Of a DNA stretch of 47,589 nucleotides, positions 20,999-30,466 are shown one piece after another. The number at the start of each line of letters is the position of its first letter. Within the stretch, counting starts at the first letter, position 1. The stretch covers positions 4,661,242-4,708,830 of the forward strand of contig BFEA01000016.1 in the NCBI GenBank assembly GCA_003427395.1, given 5' to 3'. The DNA is from Chara braunii (taxonomy: Eukaryota > Streptophyta > Charophyceae > Charales > Characeae). A program made the position numbers and the translations under genes. The notes beneath the pieces are model-generated. The model was given only the letters and a program-made list of their open reading frames with translations. It ran no database searches and was not told the DNA's origin.

Positions 20999-21457
20999 GT
21001 TATCTGGTTTCCTCAACGGGGCTGAGTCCACGCGAAGTGTTTTCTGAAATTTGAGAAGATGTGCCTCCAATAAATTCAAACGTGCCAGCTCGTCGCCGTC
21101 GAAATTCAAAGTAGACCTCCTGGTAAATCTCTCGTCCGCCGCGCACCTGTGCCTCCAATAAATTCAAACGTGCCAGCTCGTCGCGAGAGAGGCATTGGAG
21201 GTTACTCGCGCGGTGGAAATACAAAGTATATCCGTAAAGCTCGTCGGGAGTCCGAGCCGTGTTGGGTCGGAAATCTGCGCGAGTAGTGGGGAAAAATCCC
21301 CGCTATTTTGAAGCAGTCCGATGAAACCGAGCCAATTGATAGAAAATTCATCCCGTACTCATAAAAGTCGTGCCGCACTCCTGATGAGATCCTCCTCGTG
21401 TGTATCACGAACCAGCAGATACCTTGGGATCGTCAAGTCTCGTCGTGCTCCAGGCAT
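20999..21457 (-). pseudogene. LTR-borne ORF-B, copy d
   Basis: Begins at ATG 21457-21455 (MPGARRDLTIPRYLLVRD-like) and ends at TAA near 20999. It is the longest readable version of ORF-B: NWLGFIGLLQNSEG, then a one-base loss in the TTTTTCCCC region near 21297, then TLYFHRASNLQCLSRDELAR and VRGGREIYQEVYFEFRRRR. The DELARLNLLEA text is present twice because of a roughly 90-bp internal duplication (about 21063-21185). Function unknown. Confidence 0.48.
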
Positions 21458-21480
21458 CTGCGTATCAGAACGAATTCAAA

Positions 21481-21855
21481 TCAGTTACGTAAAAACTCCT
21501 CGAGTTCTTCCGCTTCATTTTCCAATTCATCGTCATATAATGCATCATCCCCTATTATTGCGTACCTATTGGCACGTATCCGCTCCGCGTAGTATATGCA
21601 AAAAAATGGGCCTTGTCGCTCGTTCAGCCAAAGCACGTAACGAAAATACATCAACCTTATTTCAGGGATTTCGTCCACTCGTGTGTTGATCTCATAGGGC
21701 TGCAACACCACCAGGTTCATATTGACGAAGTGACGCTCCGGCAATGGCGGTGCGAACTCGTAATGAAGAATATCCAGGCCGTTATCGCTCTTGAAAACAA
21801 GTCGTCTGGGGGTCTTTGCGCACTACCGCCCCAAAATCGCGGAACGTCCGCCTCA
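21481..21855 (-). pseudogene. LTR-borne ORF-A, copy d (5'-truncated)
   Basis: C-terminal 87 residues are open (MPERHFVNMNLVVLQPYEI to EELEEFLRN, stop at 21483-21481) and the frame can be followed upstream to SDNGLDILHYEF, where one C is missing from the CCCCC run near 21812. The N-terminus is lost with the truncation at 21855. Confidence 0.5.
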
Positions 21856-21912
21856 GGGTCACATCGAAATTCGTTACCAGATTTAAGATAAAATAAAATA
21901 ACATTAAAAAAT

Positions 21913-21957
<45 letters not shown>

Positions 21958-21963
21958 CGACCC

Positions 21964-22020
<57 letters not shown>

Positions 22021-22022
22021 AC
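21856..22022. repeat. Two long poly-T runs (41 and 55 T) separated by 10 bp
   Basis: T runs at 21914-21954 and 21965-22019, with AAGCGACCCG between them, mark the point where LTR copy d ends. They could be poly(A) tails of two minus-strand retro-insertions or a misassembled junction. Long homopolymers are also error-prone. Confidence 0.7.
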
Positions 22023-22780
22023 CGGCCGGGCAAGCCGTCCCGGGCCACTCTGGTAGCCTAGGTATCAGGTGCAATGACTGCCAAAGTATGACATTTCGCC
22101 GAACAGGCAAGGCTTCTTCTTTGAAGGTTCACCTTTACTTTTCAGTTATGAATCTTTATGATTAATTTAAAATGTGGCCGGGAAATGGCTGACAGATTTT
22201 GAAAGGAACGAGCCATGGACTTCGACTACAAAAGATTATGTTCTGGGTGCATAGGGATTGGAGCTCAGGTCTGCATTTCAACCGTTCATGGGTTGGTTGC
22301 ATCGGGTGTACCAGCTGATTCTAGGCGGGGTACATGGTTTCAGAACATGGGAGTTGGCAGATTAAACATCTCTGTGGTGCTGAACATAATAGTCGGATGA
22401 AAAAGCTCATTCACGGCGCATAAATTTTCACCCAAAGGATGCCATCCCTGAATCTTCGAGAGAAGCTCATCTTAACTGAATTATGGTTTCCATCCCCTGA
22501 TGAACACTGCCGTACGCTCATCCCATTTTCTGAAGATGGGTGCAAACTTGAATGGCAGACCGGGGCTTGGGTTACGTGCGTTACGTTCAAATCGGACGTC
22601 CATCTTTCACCGAACGAGAACGAGTTCACTTTGGTCAGTGTGTGAACCACGCTTCCTGGAATGTTCCAACTCGTTGGGGCGGCTTCACTATGGCAAGCCG
22701 AGATTTTCGAGGGGCGGCCTCGATTCCACTACTATTCCTACATAAAGTGTGTACAGCCTCACGTTGGTCAACGCCCGCCG
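22023..22780. other. Region without recognisable genes
   Basis: Mixed-composition sequence with only short overlapping frames on both strands and no motif I recognise. No homology to the LTR or LINE copies in this window was noticed. Confidence 0.3.
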
Positions 22781-22794
22781 GCGGAAGTGCGCGA

Positions 22795-22885
22795 GGCTGC
22801 AATTTAGTTTTGAGCCCGCAACCTCATGCCACAATGTGCATTTCCACCGGTGCTCCACCCACTGAGCTACTCGGGCGCGGCTCTT
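22795..22885 (-). repeat. tRNA-derived SINE-like segment or tRNA pseudogene
   Basis: On the minus strand GCGCCCGAGTAGCTCAGTGG is followed by GTGGAGCACC. TAGCTCAGTGGG is a textbook tRNA A box. About 45 bp on, GTTGCGGGCTCAAAACT is a decayed B box. Frame translation gives RVAQWVEHRWK, a typical by-product of tRNA-derived SINEs. No clear anticodon arm or tail is visible, so the limits are approximate. Confidence 0.5.
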
Positions 22886-23348
22886 TATTCTCATCGACAA
22901 GTACATATACTTCTCAGTTGGCTACGCGAGCTTGATTCCCTGCTGCTGTGCATGTGGCCTATGCGCCAAGCTCATATTTTTTATTTTTATTTTTATGAAG
23001 TAATGCATGTCTGTTATAGATTTGTTCTCTTGCTCTCGCGTAGTCCATATATAGGAGCTTCAGCCTTTCAACGTTACACCCCCATATTGTTTGGTGCCTA
23101 CCATGGAGAGTCCCACCTCCCTTCGTCCGCCTTCTTACTGGCAGGACCAGGGTTGCTTTCTTGTGGGCCCTTCTCCAAAAAGTGGCGCAGACGCTTGCGC
23201 TTACCAACTTCATGTTGCTCACCTTGGTCCGTGACGCGTGGGGCTTAGTTTGCAGAGGGTTGGGAGGGCGGGGGTGGGGGGCGCTGGGTTGCTGATCCCT
23301 CTTTTGCTGCAGGGGGCTCAGGTTGGGCTGTCCCTTAATACCCCTTTC
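22886..23348. other. Region without recognisable genes
   Basis: Includes a T/A-rich stretch (22980-23000) and a G-rich stretch (23255-23300). The only long frames continue, in minus-strand sense, the proline-rich tail of the ORF upstream. Confidence 0.3.
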
Positions 23349-23864
23349 CTACTGCTTCACCTGTTCCCCTATGTGTGTTGGGGTTGTGGTGCCTGTTGGG
23401 TCCTGAGTAGGCGGATGGTGGCTCCTCTTCTCCTCCTGCGGCTTGTGTGGTCTCTCCTCCCCCGCTTCTTGCTGCAGTTCCATGGGCGTTGGCGCCTCCA
23501 CTTGGCCTTGCTGGTTCGGGGGAGCTGGCAGGCTGAACTTGATTGATACTATGTGCAGCAGACGCTGACTCACATCAGGCCAGTTTGGCCTGGCCAACAG
23601 CCCGTCATGCAGCGCTTTCTTGAGGCTTGTGCTGCTATCTAAGAGTGGGAAGAGCGTCGGGTATGTTTCATGCCAGGAGTCTGAGGCCTCTCCAAAGCAC
23701 ACCTTCAGATTCTGAAGCAGCCAGTCCGCTAACTGCTGCAGTTTCTGGTCGATTAGAATCAGGCTTGGGTTGAGGCCTGCATGCCACAGGGTCGAGGGGA
23801 GGTTCAAGTTGAACTCGTGACCCGCCCTGCCCAGGCGAGAGGGTTCTGGAAGGTGGGAATTCAC
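23349..23864 (-). CDS. Hypothetical protein, 171 aa (uncertain)
   Basis: An unbroken minus-strand frame that I do not recognise. The first two thirds look like folded protein text (LILIDQKLQQLADWLLQNL, DSWHETYPTLFPLLDSSTSL, WPDVSQRLLHIVSIKFSLP). The last third is Pro/Gln/Thr/His-rich and low in complexity. No signal peptide, membrane segment or catalytic motif is visible. The nearby sequence is repeat-like, and a similar short string (GCCAACAGCCCGTCATGCAG-like) recurs at about 24257, so this may be part of an unrecognised transposon. The start codon is simply the first ATG in the frame. Confidence 0.28.
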   Translation of the reverse strand: MNSHLPEPSRLGRAGHEFNLNLPSTLWHAGLNPSLILIDQKLQQLADWLLQNLKVCFGEASDSWHETYPTLFPLLDSSTSLKKALHDGLLARPNWPDVSQRLLHIVSIKFSLPAPPNQQGQVEAPTPMELQQEAGEERPHKPQEEKRSHHPPTQDPTGTTTPTHIGEQVKQ

Positions 23865-24009
23865 CCAGTCACACCACTCTCAGACCCGGGATCTAGGCCC
23901 CTCACTCCCTCCCTGCAAAGTCACCTCTCACAATGCTTGCTTATTGAACATTCTGCTTCCTCAGGCTTCCTCAGATTTGAGTCTCATGGCCGTTCCAAGT
24001 TCATATCAT

Positions 24010-24780
24010 GCAAATGGTATTCAAGGCTTTCTACCCCTTCCTCTCCCACCCCTCCCCCCTCTTCCCCCCTCTTCCCCCCTCTCCTTCCCTCCCTCCACCT
24101 TCTCTTTTCCACCGCTCCCCACATCCCCCTTCCCCCCCTCCTGCTTCCATTTGCTCCTCCCTGCCCCCCTCCCTCCCCACTTTCCCATCCTATTGCAAAT
24201 ATGTTGCATGTCCTGATGTCGCACTTTTTCTGGTTAGGCCCCTTCTAGCGATCGACAAGCCAACAGGCTGTCATGCAGGATTTTGATGATTTTTGTTGTG
24301 TTAAAATCCAGACCGCCCGGCGGCCTGGCCTTCGTCAGGTAGGGCTTTCGGGAGGCCCCGCCAGTCGGGTTCCCCGGTTGGAAGTCTGGCGCGCCCACTG
24401 CAGTTTTGCTCAGGGGAGGGGAGCCTTTTTCGGCCAGTGGCGGCCTCCCCAGCTGCCTAGTGCTTGAAAAAAAAAATTGTACGACTTTTCGAAGCCCCGC
24501 CATCGTCATTGACCTTCCCGTCGTCATCGACGTGCCTATCACCATCGACCTGACCCTTGCGCGTCATCATCAAGCTGCCCCTGCCCTGCCCCATCGTTAT
24601 CCAGGTGTCCTTCGCGCATAGCCGACCTCCTCGCGTGGAGCTCTTATCGCGATGCCCATCGTCGAGCTGCCACGTCGTCTTCACCGTACCCATCATCGAG
24701 ACGCCGACCTCCTTTTCCTCATGCGGAGCTCCTATCACGCCGTCCGTCTCCTAGCTGTCAGGTCATTGTCGATCTGCCCA
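24010..24780. repeat. Pyrimidine-rich stretch and CATCGAC-type degenerate repeat
   Basis: 24010-24190 is almost pure C/T with CCCTCC runs. 24490-24780 repeats variants of ATCGTCGAGCTGCC and CATCGACGTGCC on a loose 20-30-bp period. 24240-24480 between them is unique and ends in a 10-A run (about 24468-24477). I see no gene. Confidence 0.5.
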
Positions 24781-24789
24781 TCGTCGAGG

Positions 24790-26490
24790 TGTCGATCTCC
24801 TCCTCCTCCGCGCGTGCAGCCAACCTCCTCCTCTTCCTCCTCCTCTCATCTTCTTCTTCTTCACTCCTTTTTCCTTCACATTTCATCTTCCTCGTTTCTC
24901 TCCTCCTCCTCCTCCTCCTCCTTTCATCTTCTTCTTCTCTCCTCCTCCTCCTCATTTAGTCTTCTTCTTTGCTCTCTTCTCCTCCTCCTCGTCCTCCTCT
25001 CTTCGTCTTCTTCTTCTCTCCTCCTCCTACGCCATCGGCCCTATTCTTTTTTTTCCTCTTCATTCTCCTCGACCTCCTCCTCCTCGTGCGCAACCGACCT
25101 CCTCCTCCTCCTCTCGTCTTCTTCTTCTTCTCTCCTCCTTATTCCGTCCCCTTCTTTTCTCTCTTCCTCCTCCTCCTCCTCCCCTTTTCTTCTTCTTCTT
25201 CTCTCCTCCTCCTCCTCCTCCGCCTCATTTCGTCTTCGTCTTTTCTCTCCTCCTCCTCTCGTCTTCTTCTTCACTCCTCTTTGTCCTCCTCATATCGTCT
25301 TCTTTTCTCTCCTCCTCTTCCTCCTCATTTTGTTTTCTTCTCCTCTCTCCTCTTCCTCATCCTCCTCCTCTTATCTTCTTCTGTCCTCCTCCTCCTCCTC
25401 CTCTCATCTTCTTCTCTCCTCCTCCTCCTCCTCCTCCTCCTCCTCCTTCTCCTCCTCTTCCTCCTCATCCTCCTCCTCCGTCGGCCTTTTTATTTTAAGT
25501 ATGCTTCTTGTTTCTCGTCCTCCTTTCCTCTCCTCCTCCTTGCTCCCCTCCTCCTCCTCCTCTCGTCTTCTTCTTCTTCCCCTCCTCCTCCTCTCATCTT
25601 CTTCTTCTTCTTCGTCCTCCTTTCATCTTTTTCTTCTTCCTCCTCCTTTCTTGATATTCTTTTTCTTCCCCCTCCTCCAACTCCTCCTCCTCCACCGTAT
25701 CCTACCGCCCGCCATCTCGCACATCGGCCAGCCATATTCCACAGTAAGCCATATCCCACTGCCCGCCATCTCCCTTTCCTTTTTTCTATTTTTCTGCCCA
25801 AAAAAGTGGAAGTGGGTTGACTGCAGCTCTTGTTCTTCTTCTTTCCTCCTCCTCCTCCTCTCGTCTTCATCTTCTTCTCTCCTCCTCTCCTCCTCCTCCA
25901 CCTACTTTCGTCTTCTCCTTCGCTCCTCCTCCTCCTCGTCATCCTGATACACCACTGGCAGGTCCTCATCCTCCTCCTCCTCCTCCTCCTCCTCCTCTCA
26001 TCTTCTTTTTCTTCTCTCCTCTTCCTCCTCTTTTCGTTTTATCCTTCTCCCCTCCTCCTCCTCGTCTTCTTCTTCTCCTCTCCTCCTCCTCGTCTTCCTC
26101 TTCTCCTCTCCTCCTCCTCCCCTACTTTTGTCTTCTCCTCCTCGCCGCCTGAGCTCCTCCTCCTCCTGTCCTTCATCGTCCTCTTTTTTTTTTTTTTTTT
26201 TCCGTCACCCTCATACACTATTGGCAGGTCCTCCTCCTTCTCCTCCTCCTCCTCTTCCTCTCGTCTTCTTCTTCTCTCCTCCTCATTTTGTGTTGTCCTT
26301 CTCTCCTCCTCATTTTGTGTTGTCCTTCTCTCCTCCTCCTCCTCCTCCCCCTTTGTTCTTCTCTCCTCCTGCTTTCGTCTGTTTTGTTTTTCAAATCTCC
26401 ATTTTTTTTTCCCTCCTCCTTTCCTCCCCTCCTCCTCTTCATCTTCCTCCTCCTCTTCATCTTCCTCCTCCTCCGCCTCCTCCTCCTCCA
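24790..26490. repeat. 1.7-kb CTC/TTC polypyrimidine microsatellite with embedded modules
   Basis: Almost continuous (CTC)n/(TTC)n on the + strand, interrupted by a roughly 130-bp module of CCGCCCGCCATCTCGCACAT type (25690-25830, second copy 26490-26630) and a short module CACTGGCAGGTCCTC (about 25953, second copy near 26220). The serine/leucine-rich and Glu/Arg-rich frames on either strand are triplet-repeat translations and not genes. Perfect mirror-symmetric stretches could form triplex DNA. Confidence 0.85.
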
Positions 26491-27059
26491 TATCTTACCG
26501 CCCACCATCTGGCACATCCGCCAGCCATATTGTACCGCCCGCCATATCTTACTGCCCTCTATCTCCCGTTCGTTTTGTTTTGTTTTTCCTGCTTGAAAAA
26601 AAAGAACGTAAGCGAGTAGACAACAACTTCATTCACAACCGCACAAATTTCTTCTTTTTCAACTTCATTCACAACCGCACAAATTTCTTCTTCTTCTTCT
26701 TCTTTTTCTTCTTCTTCTTTCAATATTTTTACTTTCTTTTTTCTCTCGATGTTCGCAGCCTGTCAGGGTTGCGTTTTCCCCCCCGGAAGACATTTTTCGT
26801 CGTCATCGTTATACCAGTTGTTCATTCCGGCTGGTTGGTCGTTGGAAGGCTCCAAAAATGCAGGCACGTGCAGGCAGGTCACTTTAGGGGCTAGTGGCAG
26901 CTAGTGGCATTTTCTTTTGGACCGGTAGCTGCTCGTGGGAGACCGCGCACGCGCACTGGGTTGGCGCAGGCCACGGCCCTTGAGCAGTCCTTGAGCTGCG
27001 AATTTCAAAAAGGAAAGGGCGAGGGGGCGGGGGCGGAAAAGGCCGAAACGACGCTTGCC
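26491..27059. other. Module copy and unique flank, no gene seen
   Basis: Contains the second copy of the CCGCCCGCCAT module, a 36-bp tandem duplication (CTTCATTCACAACCGCACAA type, about 26624-26695), a TTC run (26690-26720) and a G-rich stretch (27020-27036). I see no convincing coding sequence. Confidence 0.4.
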
Positions 27060-27107
27060 ACAGATGTGTCTAAATGTGGACGTATTCAGCGCCCCATTCA
27101 GACACAT
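27060..27107. repeat. Interrupted 15-bp inverted repeat
   Basis: AGATGTGTCTAAATG (about 27062) pairs with CATTCAGACACATCT (about 27093) with one mismatch and a loop of 17 nt or so. The left arm with its flank (GAAACGACGCTTGCCACAGA) recurs on the far side of the gap at about 27783 (GAAACGACACTTGCAACAGA). Confidence 0.6.
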
Positions 27108-27147
27108 CTCTGTCCCGGTGTTCTGCGTGCCATCTCAATCGCTTGGG

Positions 27148-27152
<5 letters not shown>

Positions 27153-27187
<35 letters not shown>

Positions 27188-27251
27188 ATCATTGACCGAG
27201 TAGCTCCGAGTGTAGCGGAAGTCAAACTGGCCAGAGAAAACGGGGTAGAGG

Positions 27252-27309
<58 letters not shown>

Positions 27310-27753
27310 NNNNNNNNNNNNNNNNNNNNNNNNNNNNNNNNNNNNNNNNNNNNNNNNNNNNNNNNNNNNNNNNNNNNNNNNNNNNNNNNNNNNNNNNNNN
27401 NNNNNNNNNNNNNNNNNNNNNNNNNNNNNNNNNNNNNNNNNNNNNNNNNNNNNNNNNNNNNNNNNNNNNNNNNNNNNNNNNNNNNNNNNNNNNNNNNNNN
27501 NNNNNNNNNNNNNNNNNNNNNNNNNNNNNNNNNNNNNNNNNNNNNNNNNNNNNNNNNNNNNNNNNNNNNNNNNNNNNNNNNNNNNNNNNNNNNNNNNNNN
27601 NNNNNNNNNNNNNNNNNNNNNNNNNNNNNNNNNNNNNNNNNNNNNNNNNNNNNNNNNNNNNNNNNNNNNNNNNNNNNNNNNNNNNNNNNNNNNNNNNNNN
27701 NNNNNNNNNNNNNNNNNNNNNNNNNNNNNNNNNNNNNNNNNNNNNNNNNNNNN
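27153..27753. repeat. CT microsatellites and assembly gap (444 N)
   Basis: (CT)n at 27153-27183 and again at 27255-27309, the second running straight into N (27310-27753). The gap is therefore probably a longer CT array that could not be assembled. Arg-Glu or Ser-Leu frames here are repeat translations. Confidence 0.92.
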
Positions 27754-28278
27754 GTCCGCAAGTGCGCAGGCTTGGGCACAGGTTGAAACGACACTTGCAA
27801 CAGATGTGTCTCACCCTACTTCTAAACCTCACTAATAACGCCTCCTTTATCAATCAACCATATACAAACTACGGGCTGCGCACCCGTGCCCTCACGGTAA
27901 GTCAATTGGTCTTTGCATCCTCTACTTCCACGACACACTATCATAGCGGGCGGTGGCAGCCGCGTTGGTAGGGGGAATGGCTCGTCAGGAAGGACGAGAG
28001 GCAAAACGGCAGCAGACAAAGAAAAATAAAAAGTTGCAAGCACCTCCACTACACCTGCATAGACAACGTACTGGCTGTTGCAACACACCATTTTACCCCC
28101 TTGTCAAACCCACCCTCCCCCCTCCCCTCAGACTCCTCACCCCTCTGCCCCCCCTGACAACCCCCCCCAACATATATGCGTTTCACAAGTTTCTTTGCGG
28201 ATTTGGGTTCCTCTCAGCAAGCGCAGTCCACCCCATCTTCACAAAAAAACAAACAAACATCCTGGGATGTTTTTTAGC
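27754..28278. other. Region without recognisable genes
   Basis: Mixed sequence with a C-rich stretch (28090-28170). One donor-like ACGGTAAGTC lies at about 27893, but no supporting exon could be identified. Confidence 0.3.
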
Positions 28279-28340
28279 TCGTCTGGTTTTGCTAGACGGA
28301 CCTCGCCCAGTCCGTTAGACCCGGTCCATTTGGACCGGGT
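28279..28340. repeat. Three successive hairpins
   Basis: CGTCT/AGACG (about 28279-28297), ACGGAC/GTCCGT (about 28295-28316) and a perfect 9-bp stem ACCCGGTCC/GGACCGGGT (28319-28327 with 28332-28340, loop ATTT) follow each other closely. A short (AATA)n tail, GCAATAAATAAATAAATG, lies just downstream, as at the end of some SINEs. Confidence 0.6.
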
Positions 28341-29737
28341 GTCGGCCTAACCCAGAATTTTTGCAATAAATAAATAAATGAATGCAAATCCCTTCCTGTT
28401 GTATGCGTTTGGCTTCGAGCGAGACACTTCAATTACGGTCTACACCGGAGCCCGGTCTTAGGAGCCTTCAATTAATTTGACTCGGAACAACAACGATGAT
28501 GCAAATAAATTAAAATTAAATACATCATATGCATATCAAGATTGCCATTTGGGGGGAAGGGTATGGGAGCGCTGGTATCGAGCGCTGGTATCGGGCGGAT
28601 AGCGGTAGCGCTCCAGTAACAGCGTCGTTACGTGTTTCACCGCGCGTAGCCCTGTTTACCCGCGAGCCTCGCCGCCGTGACGAGGAACGGGATGAAGGAA
28701 GTACGCGCCCATCGCTATGCGTGGCGGCTAGGCCTCGAAGCACGGTTACTTCTCAAACAGTCCATAGCAAAAGTAGGGTAGGTGCTCTCCATAGCCAAAA
28801 GCCAGTTGGTATAGCGCAAAGAAGGTGTACGAGTATAACCAACAAACTTTGGGATTGGTGAACGATTGTCCAAACTACAAGGCGTGGTAATAGGGTGGAT
28901 ATCAGGGTAAAACATGAAGTTACCACACATGACCTACAGTTTTCGATATTGGATTATAGCCCGCACTCTAGACGTGCTCCGCTCGGTTAACCCACATGAT
29001 AAGGCTCAAGTTATAGCCATGCGCAGGGCCAATAACTAGGAAGCGGTTATCGCGTGCAATTACAATCACGACTATCTAATATCATGCGTATTTAGTCGCC
29101 GACCATCGTTTGTAGTAGTTGCTTGTCCAGGACATCGCTATCATCATGATAGGTGCGGGCTGTCAGTCCTCAATTCCCCTCCGCTATCTCAAACAAGAGG
29201 TTCGGCAACAAGGGGCGATCAACCTGCTTCGTTCCTCGGTCGATAGCATTCCTCAATACAGGACGAAATTAGGTAATGCGGCTGTGGAATAGAGAGTGAG
29301 AATCGGCATCTAAACTCCGGTCCCGCGCCTAATTAGCGTCGAAGACATCACGTTCGGCCATACCAGACCCAATCTTGTCTTAGTATTAGGGATCTTAGAG
29401 AGCATCATCTTTGTCATCCCTCCCCTAGACAATATGGGCGTTACAATTCGTCGCTAACGCGTCCTTGGAACACGCAGGCAAAACATCAATGCTACCTTTA
29501 GGACGGGATCAGAAACGGGGCTACTTTCATTAAGTCTTCGAGCAAAGGATTCCAAGTTCAACTCCAATTTCAACTTCAAGACTCAGTGTTTGTCCACAAG
29601 AGCCCAAAGATGTCAATTTGCACTCTAATCAATCTTCCTACCCAACGGTCGATCCGGAAGACGCTCTCTCCTCCTGCCTTCCATTACATTTTGTCGTCCG
29701 TTCAGGCAGAAGGCGCACACAAGGATTAAGAGTAGCG
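28341..29737. other. Region without recognisable genes; possible LINE 5' leader
   Basis: No motif-bearing ORF. GAGCGCTGGTATC is duplicated near 28567-28595. From about 28640 to 29640 I see no repeat or codon bias. GCCATTTGGGGG at about 28547 loosely resembles GTCATTTGAGGG after the LINE poly(A) (42530), so the LINE could begin just after it, but the match is imperfect. Confidence 0.3.
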
Positions 29738-30466
29738 AAACAGGAAAGTCGGCAACCCTGAGATCGGTACTTGCCAAACGTTTCTGATACACAGTAGAGG
29801 TGGGATACACAAGCGTTCCAGGTTACAAATCCGGTCGGAATACTCGCTTCCCTCCCTATAACAAAGGAACGGCCTCAGTTGTCGTTCTTCGCCACTTTTA
29901 ACGCAGGGGTCTGGAGTTACAGGTCATGCATCACCGCAAGACTCCAAGCCTATACGGACACTAGGTCGTGCTCTTTCCTCAATTGGGGCAAGTACACACG
30001 GACAACCTCACAAGTAGGGAACAGGGAGACACGGTTCAGCAGGGCAACGCAGCAGTCAAGGAACGCAGTGGAACTCAAAGGTTCACAACAGAAGCCGAAG
30101 GCAAACAGGAAAGTTGGCAACCGTGAGATCGGAACTTGCCAAACGTTTCTAATACACAGTAGAGGTGGTATACACAAGCGTTCCCGGTTACAAATCCAGT
30201 CGGAATACTCGCTTCACTCCCTGTAACAAAGAAACGGCCTCAGCTGCCGTTCTTCGCCACTTTTAACGTAGGGGTCCGGAGTTACAGGTGATGCATCACC
30301 GCGAGACTCCAAGCCTATACAGACACTAGGTCGTGCTCTTTCCTAGACTGGGGCAAGTACACACAGACAACCTCACAAGTAGGGAACAGGGAGACACAGT
30401 TCAGCAGGGCAACGCAGCAGTCAAGGAATGCAGTGAAACTCAAAGGTCCACAACATAAGTCGAATG
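29738..30466 (+). repeat. Two tandem 365-bp monomers at the LINE 5' end
   Basis: CAGGAAAGTCGGCAACCCTG at 29741 recurs as CAGGAAAGTTGGCAACCGTG at 30106, an offset of 365 bp. The whole unit is about 90% alike by eye, including CTTCGCCACTTTTAACG and GACACTAGGTCGTGCTCTTT. The second unit ends at the ORF1 start. Tandem 5' monomers acting as promoters are known from mouse L1; a promoter role here is by analogy. Confidence 0.8.

Larger units (their letters stand above)
7795..21855 (-). mobile_element. Ty3/gypsy (Metaviridae-type) LTR retrotransposon, degraded
   Basis: Minus-strand element with 5' LTR (20394-21855, truncated at its outer end), primer binding site (20374-20391), gag, protease, RT, RNase H, integrase, a 1.5-kb non-coding tail and 3' LTR (12757-7795, truncated). 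The order RT, RNase H, integrase is diagnostic of Ty3/gypsy. The internal region is 7636 bp. All coding segments except the first gag piece and the first half of RT share one frame, so the ancestor was probably one long gag-pol frame, or a gag-pro frame plus a frameshifted pol. Six stops and three frame changes make it non-autonomous today. No chromodomain is visible after the integrase. Confidence 0.88.
20394..21855 (-). mobile_element. Giant LTR, copy d: truncated 5' LTR of the gypsy element
   Basis: The inner end is fixed by the primer binding site. The match to copy b runs outward (CTTTGGCAG module at 20961-20938, ORF-B, ORF-A) until CGCCTCAG at 21855, after which all homology stops, so the outer 2.5 kb or more is missing. 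Compared with copy b it lacks the 515-bp segment and the 180-bp ORF-B insert, and has local duplications at 20636-20774 and in ORF-B. It carries TATAAAAG (20699-20692). Confidence 0.72.

Noticed and set aside
24652-26894. Ser/Leu-rich frames up to 431 codons and Glu/Arg-rich frames on the other strand
   Set aside because: Pure translations of a CTC/TTC triplet array; all three frames are open and no domain is present.
27074-27853. Long frames across the second N block
   Set aside because: N block plus CT microsatellite; no real codons.
28640-29640. Coding or regulatory content in this 1-kb stretch
   Set aside because: No repeat, hairpin cluster, codon pattern or motif rose above background.
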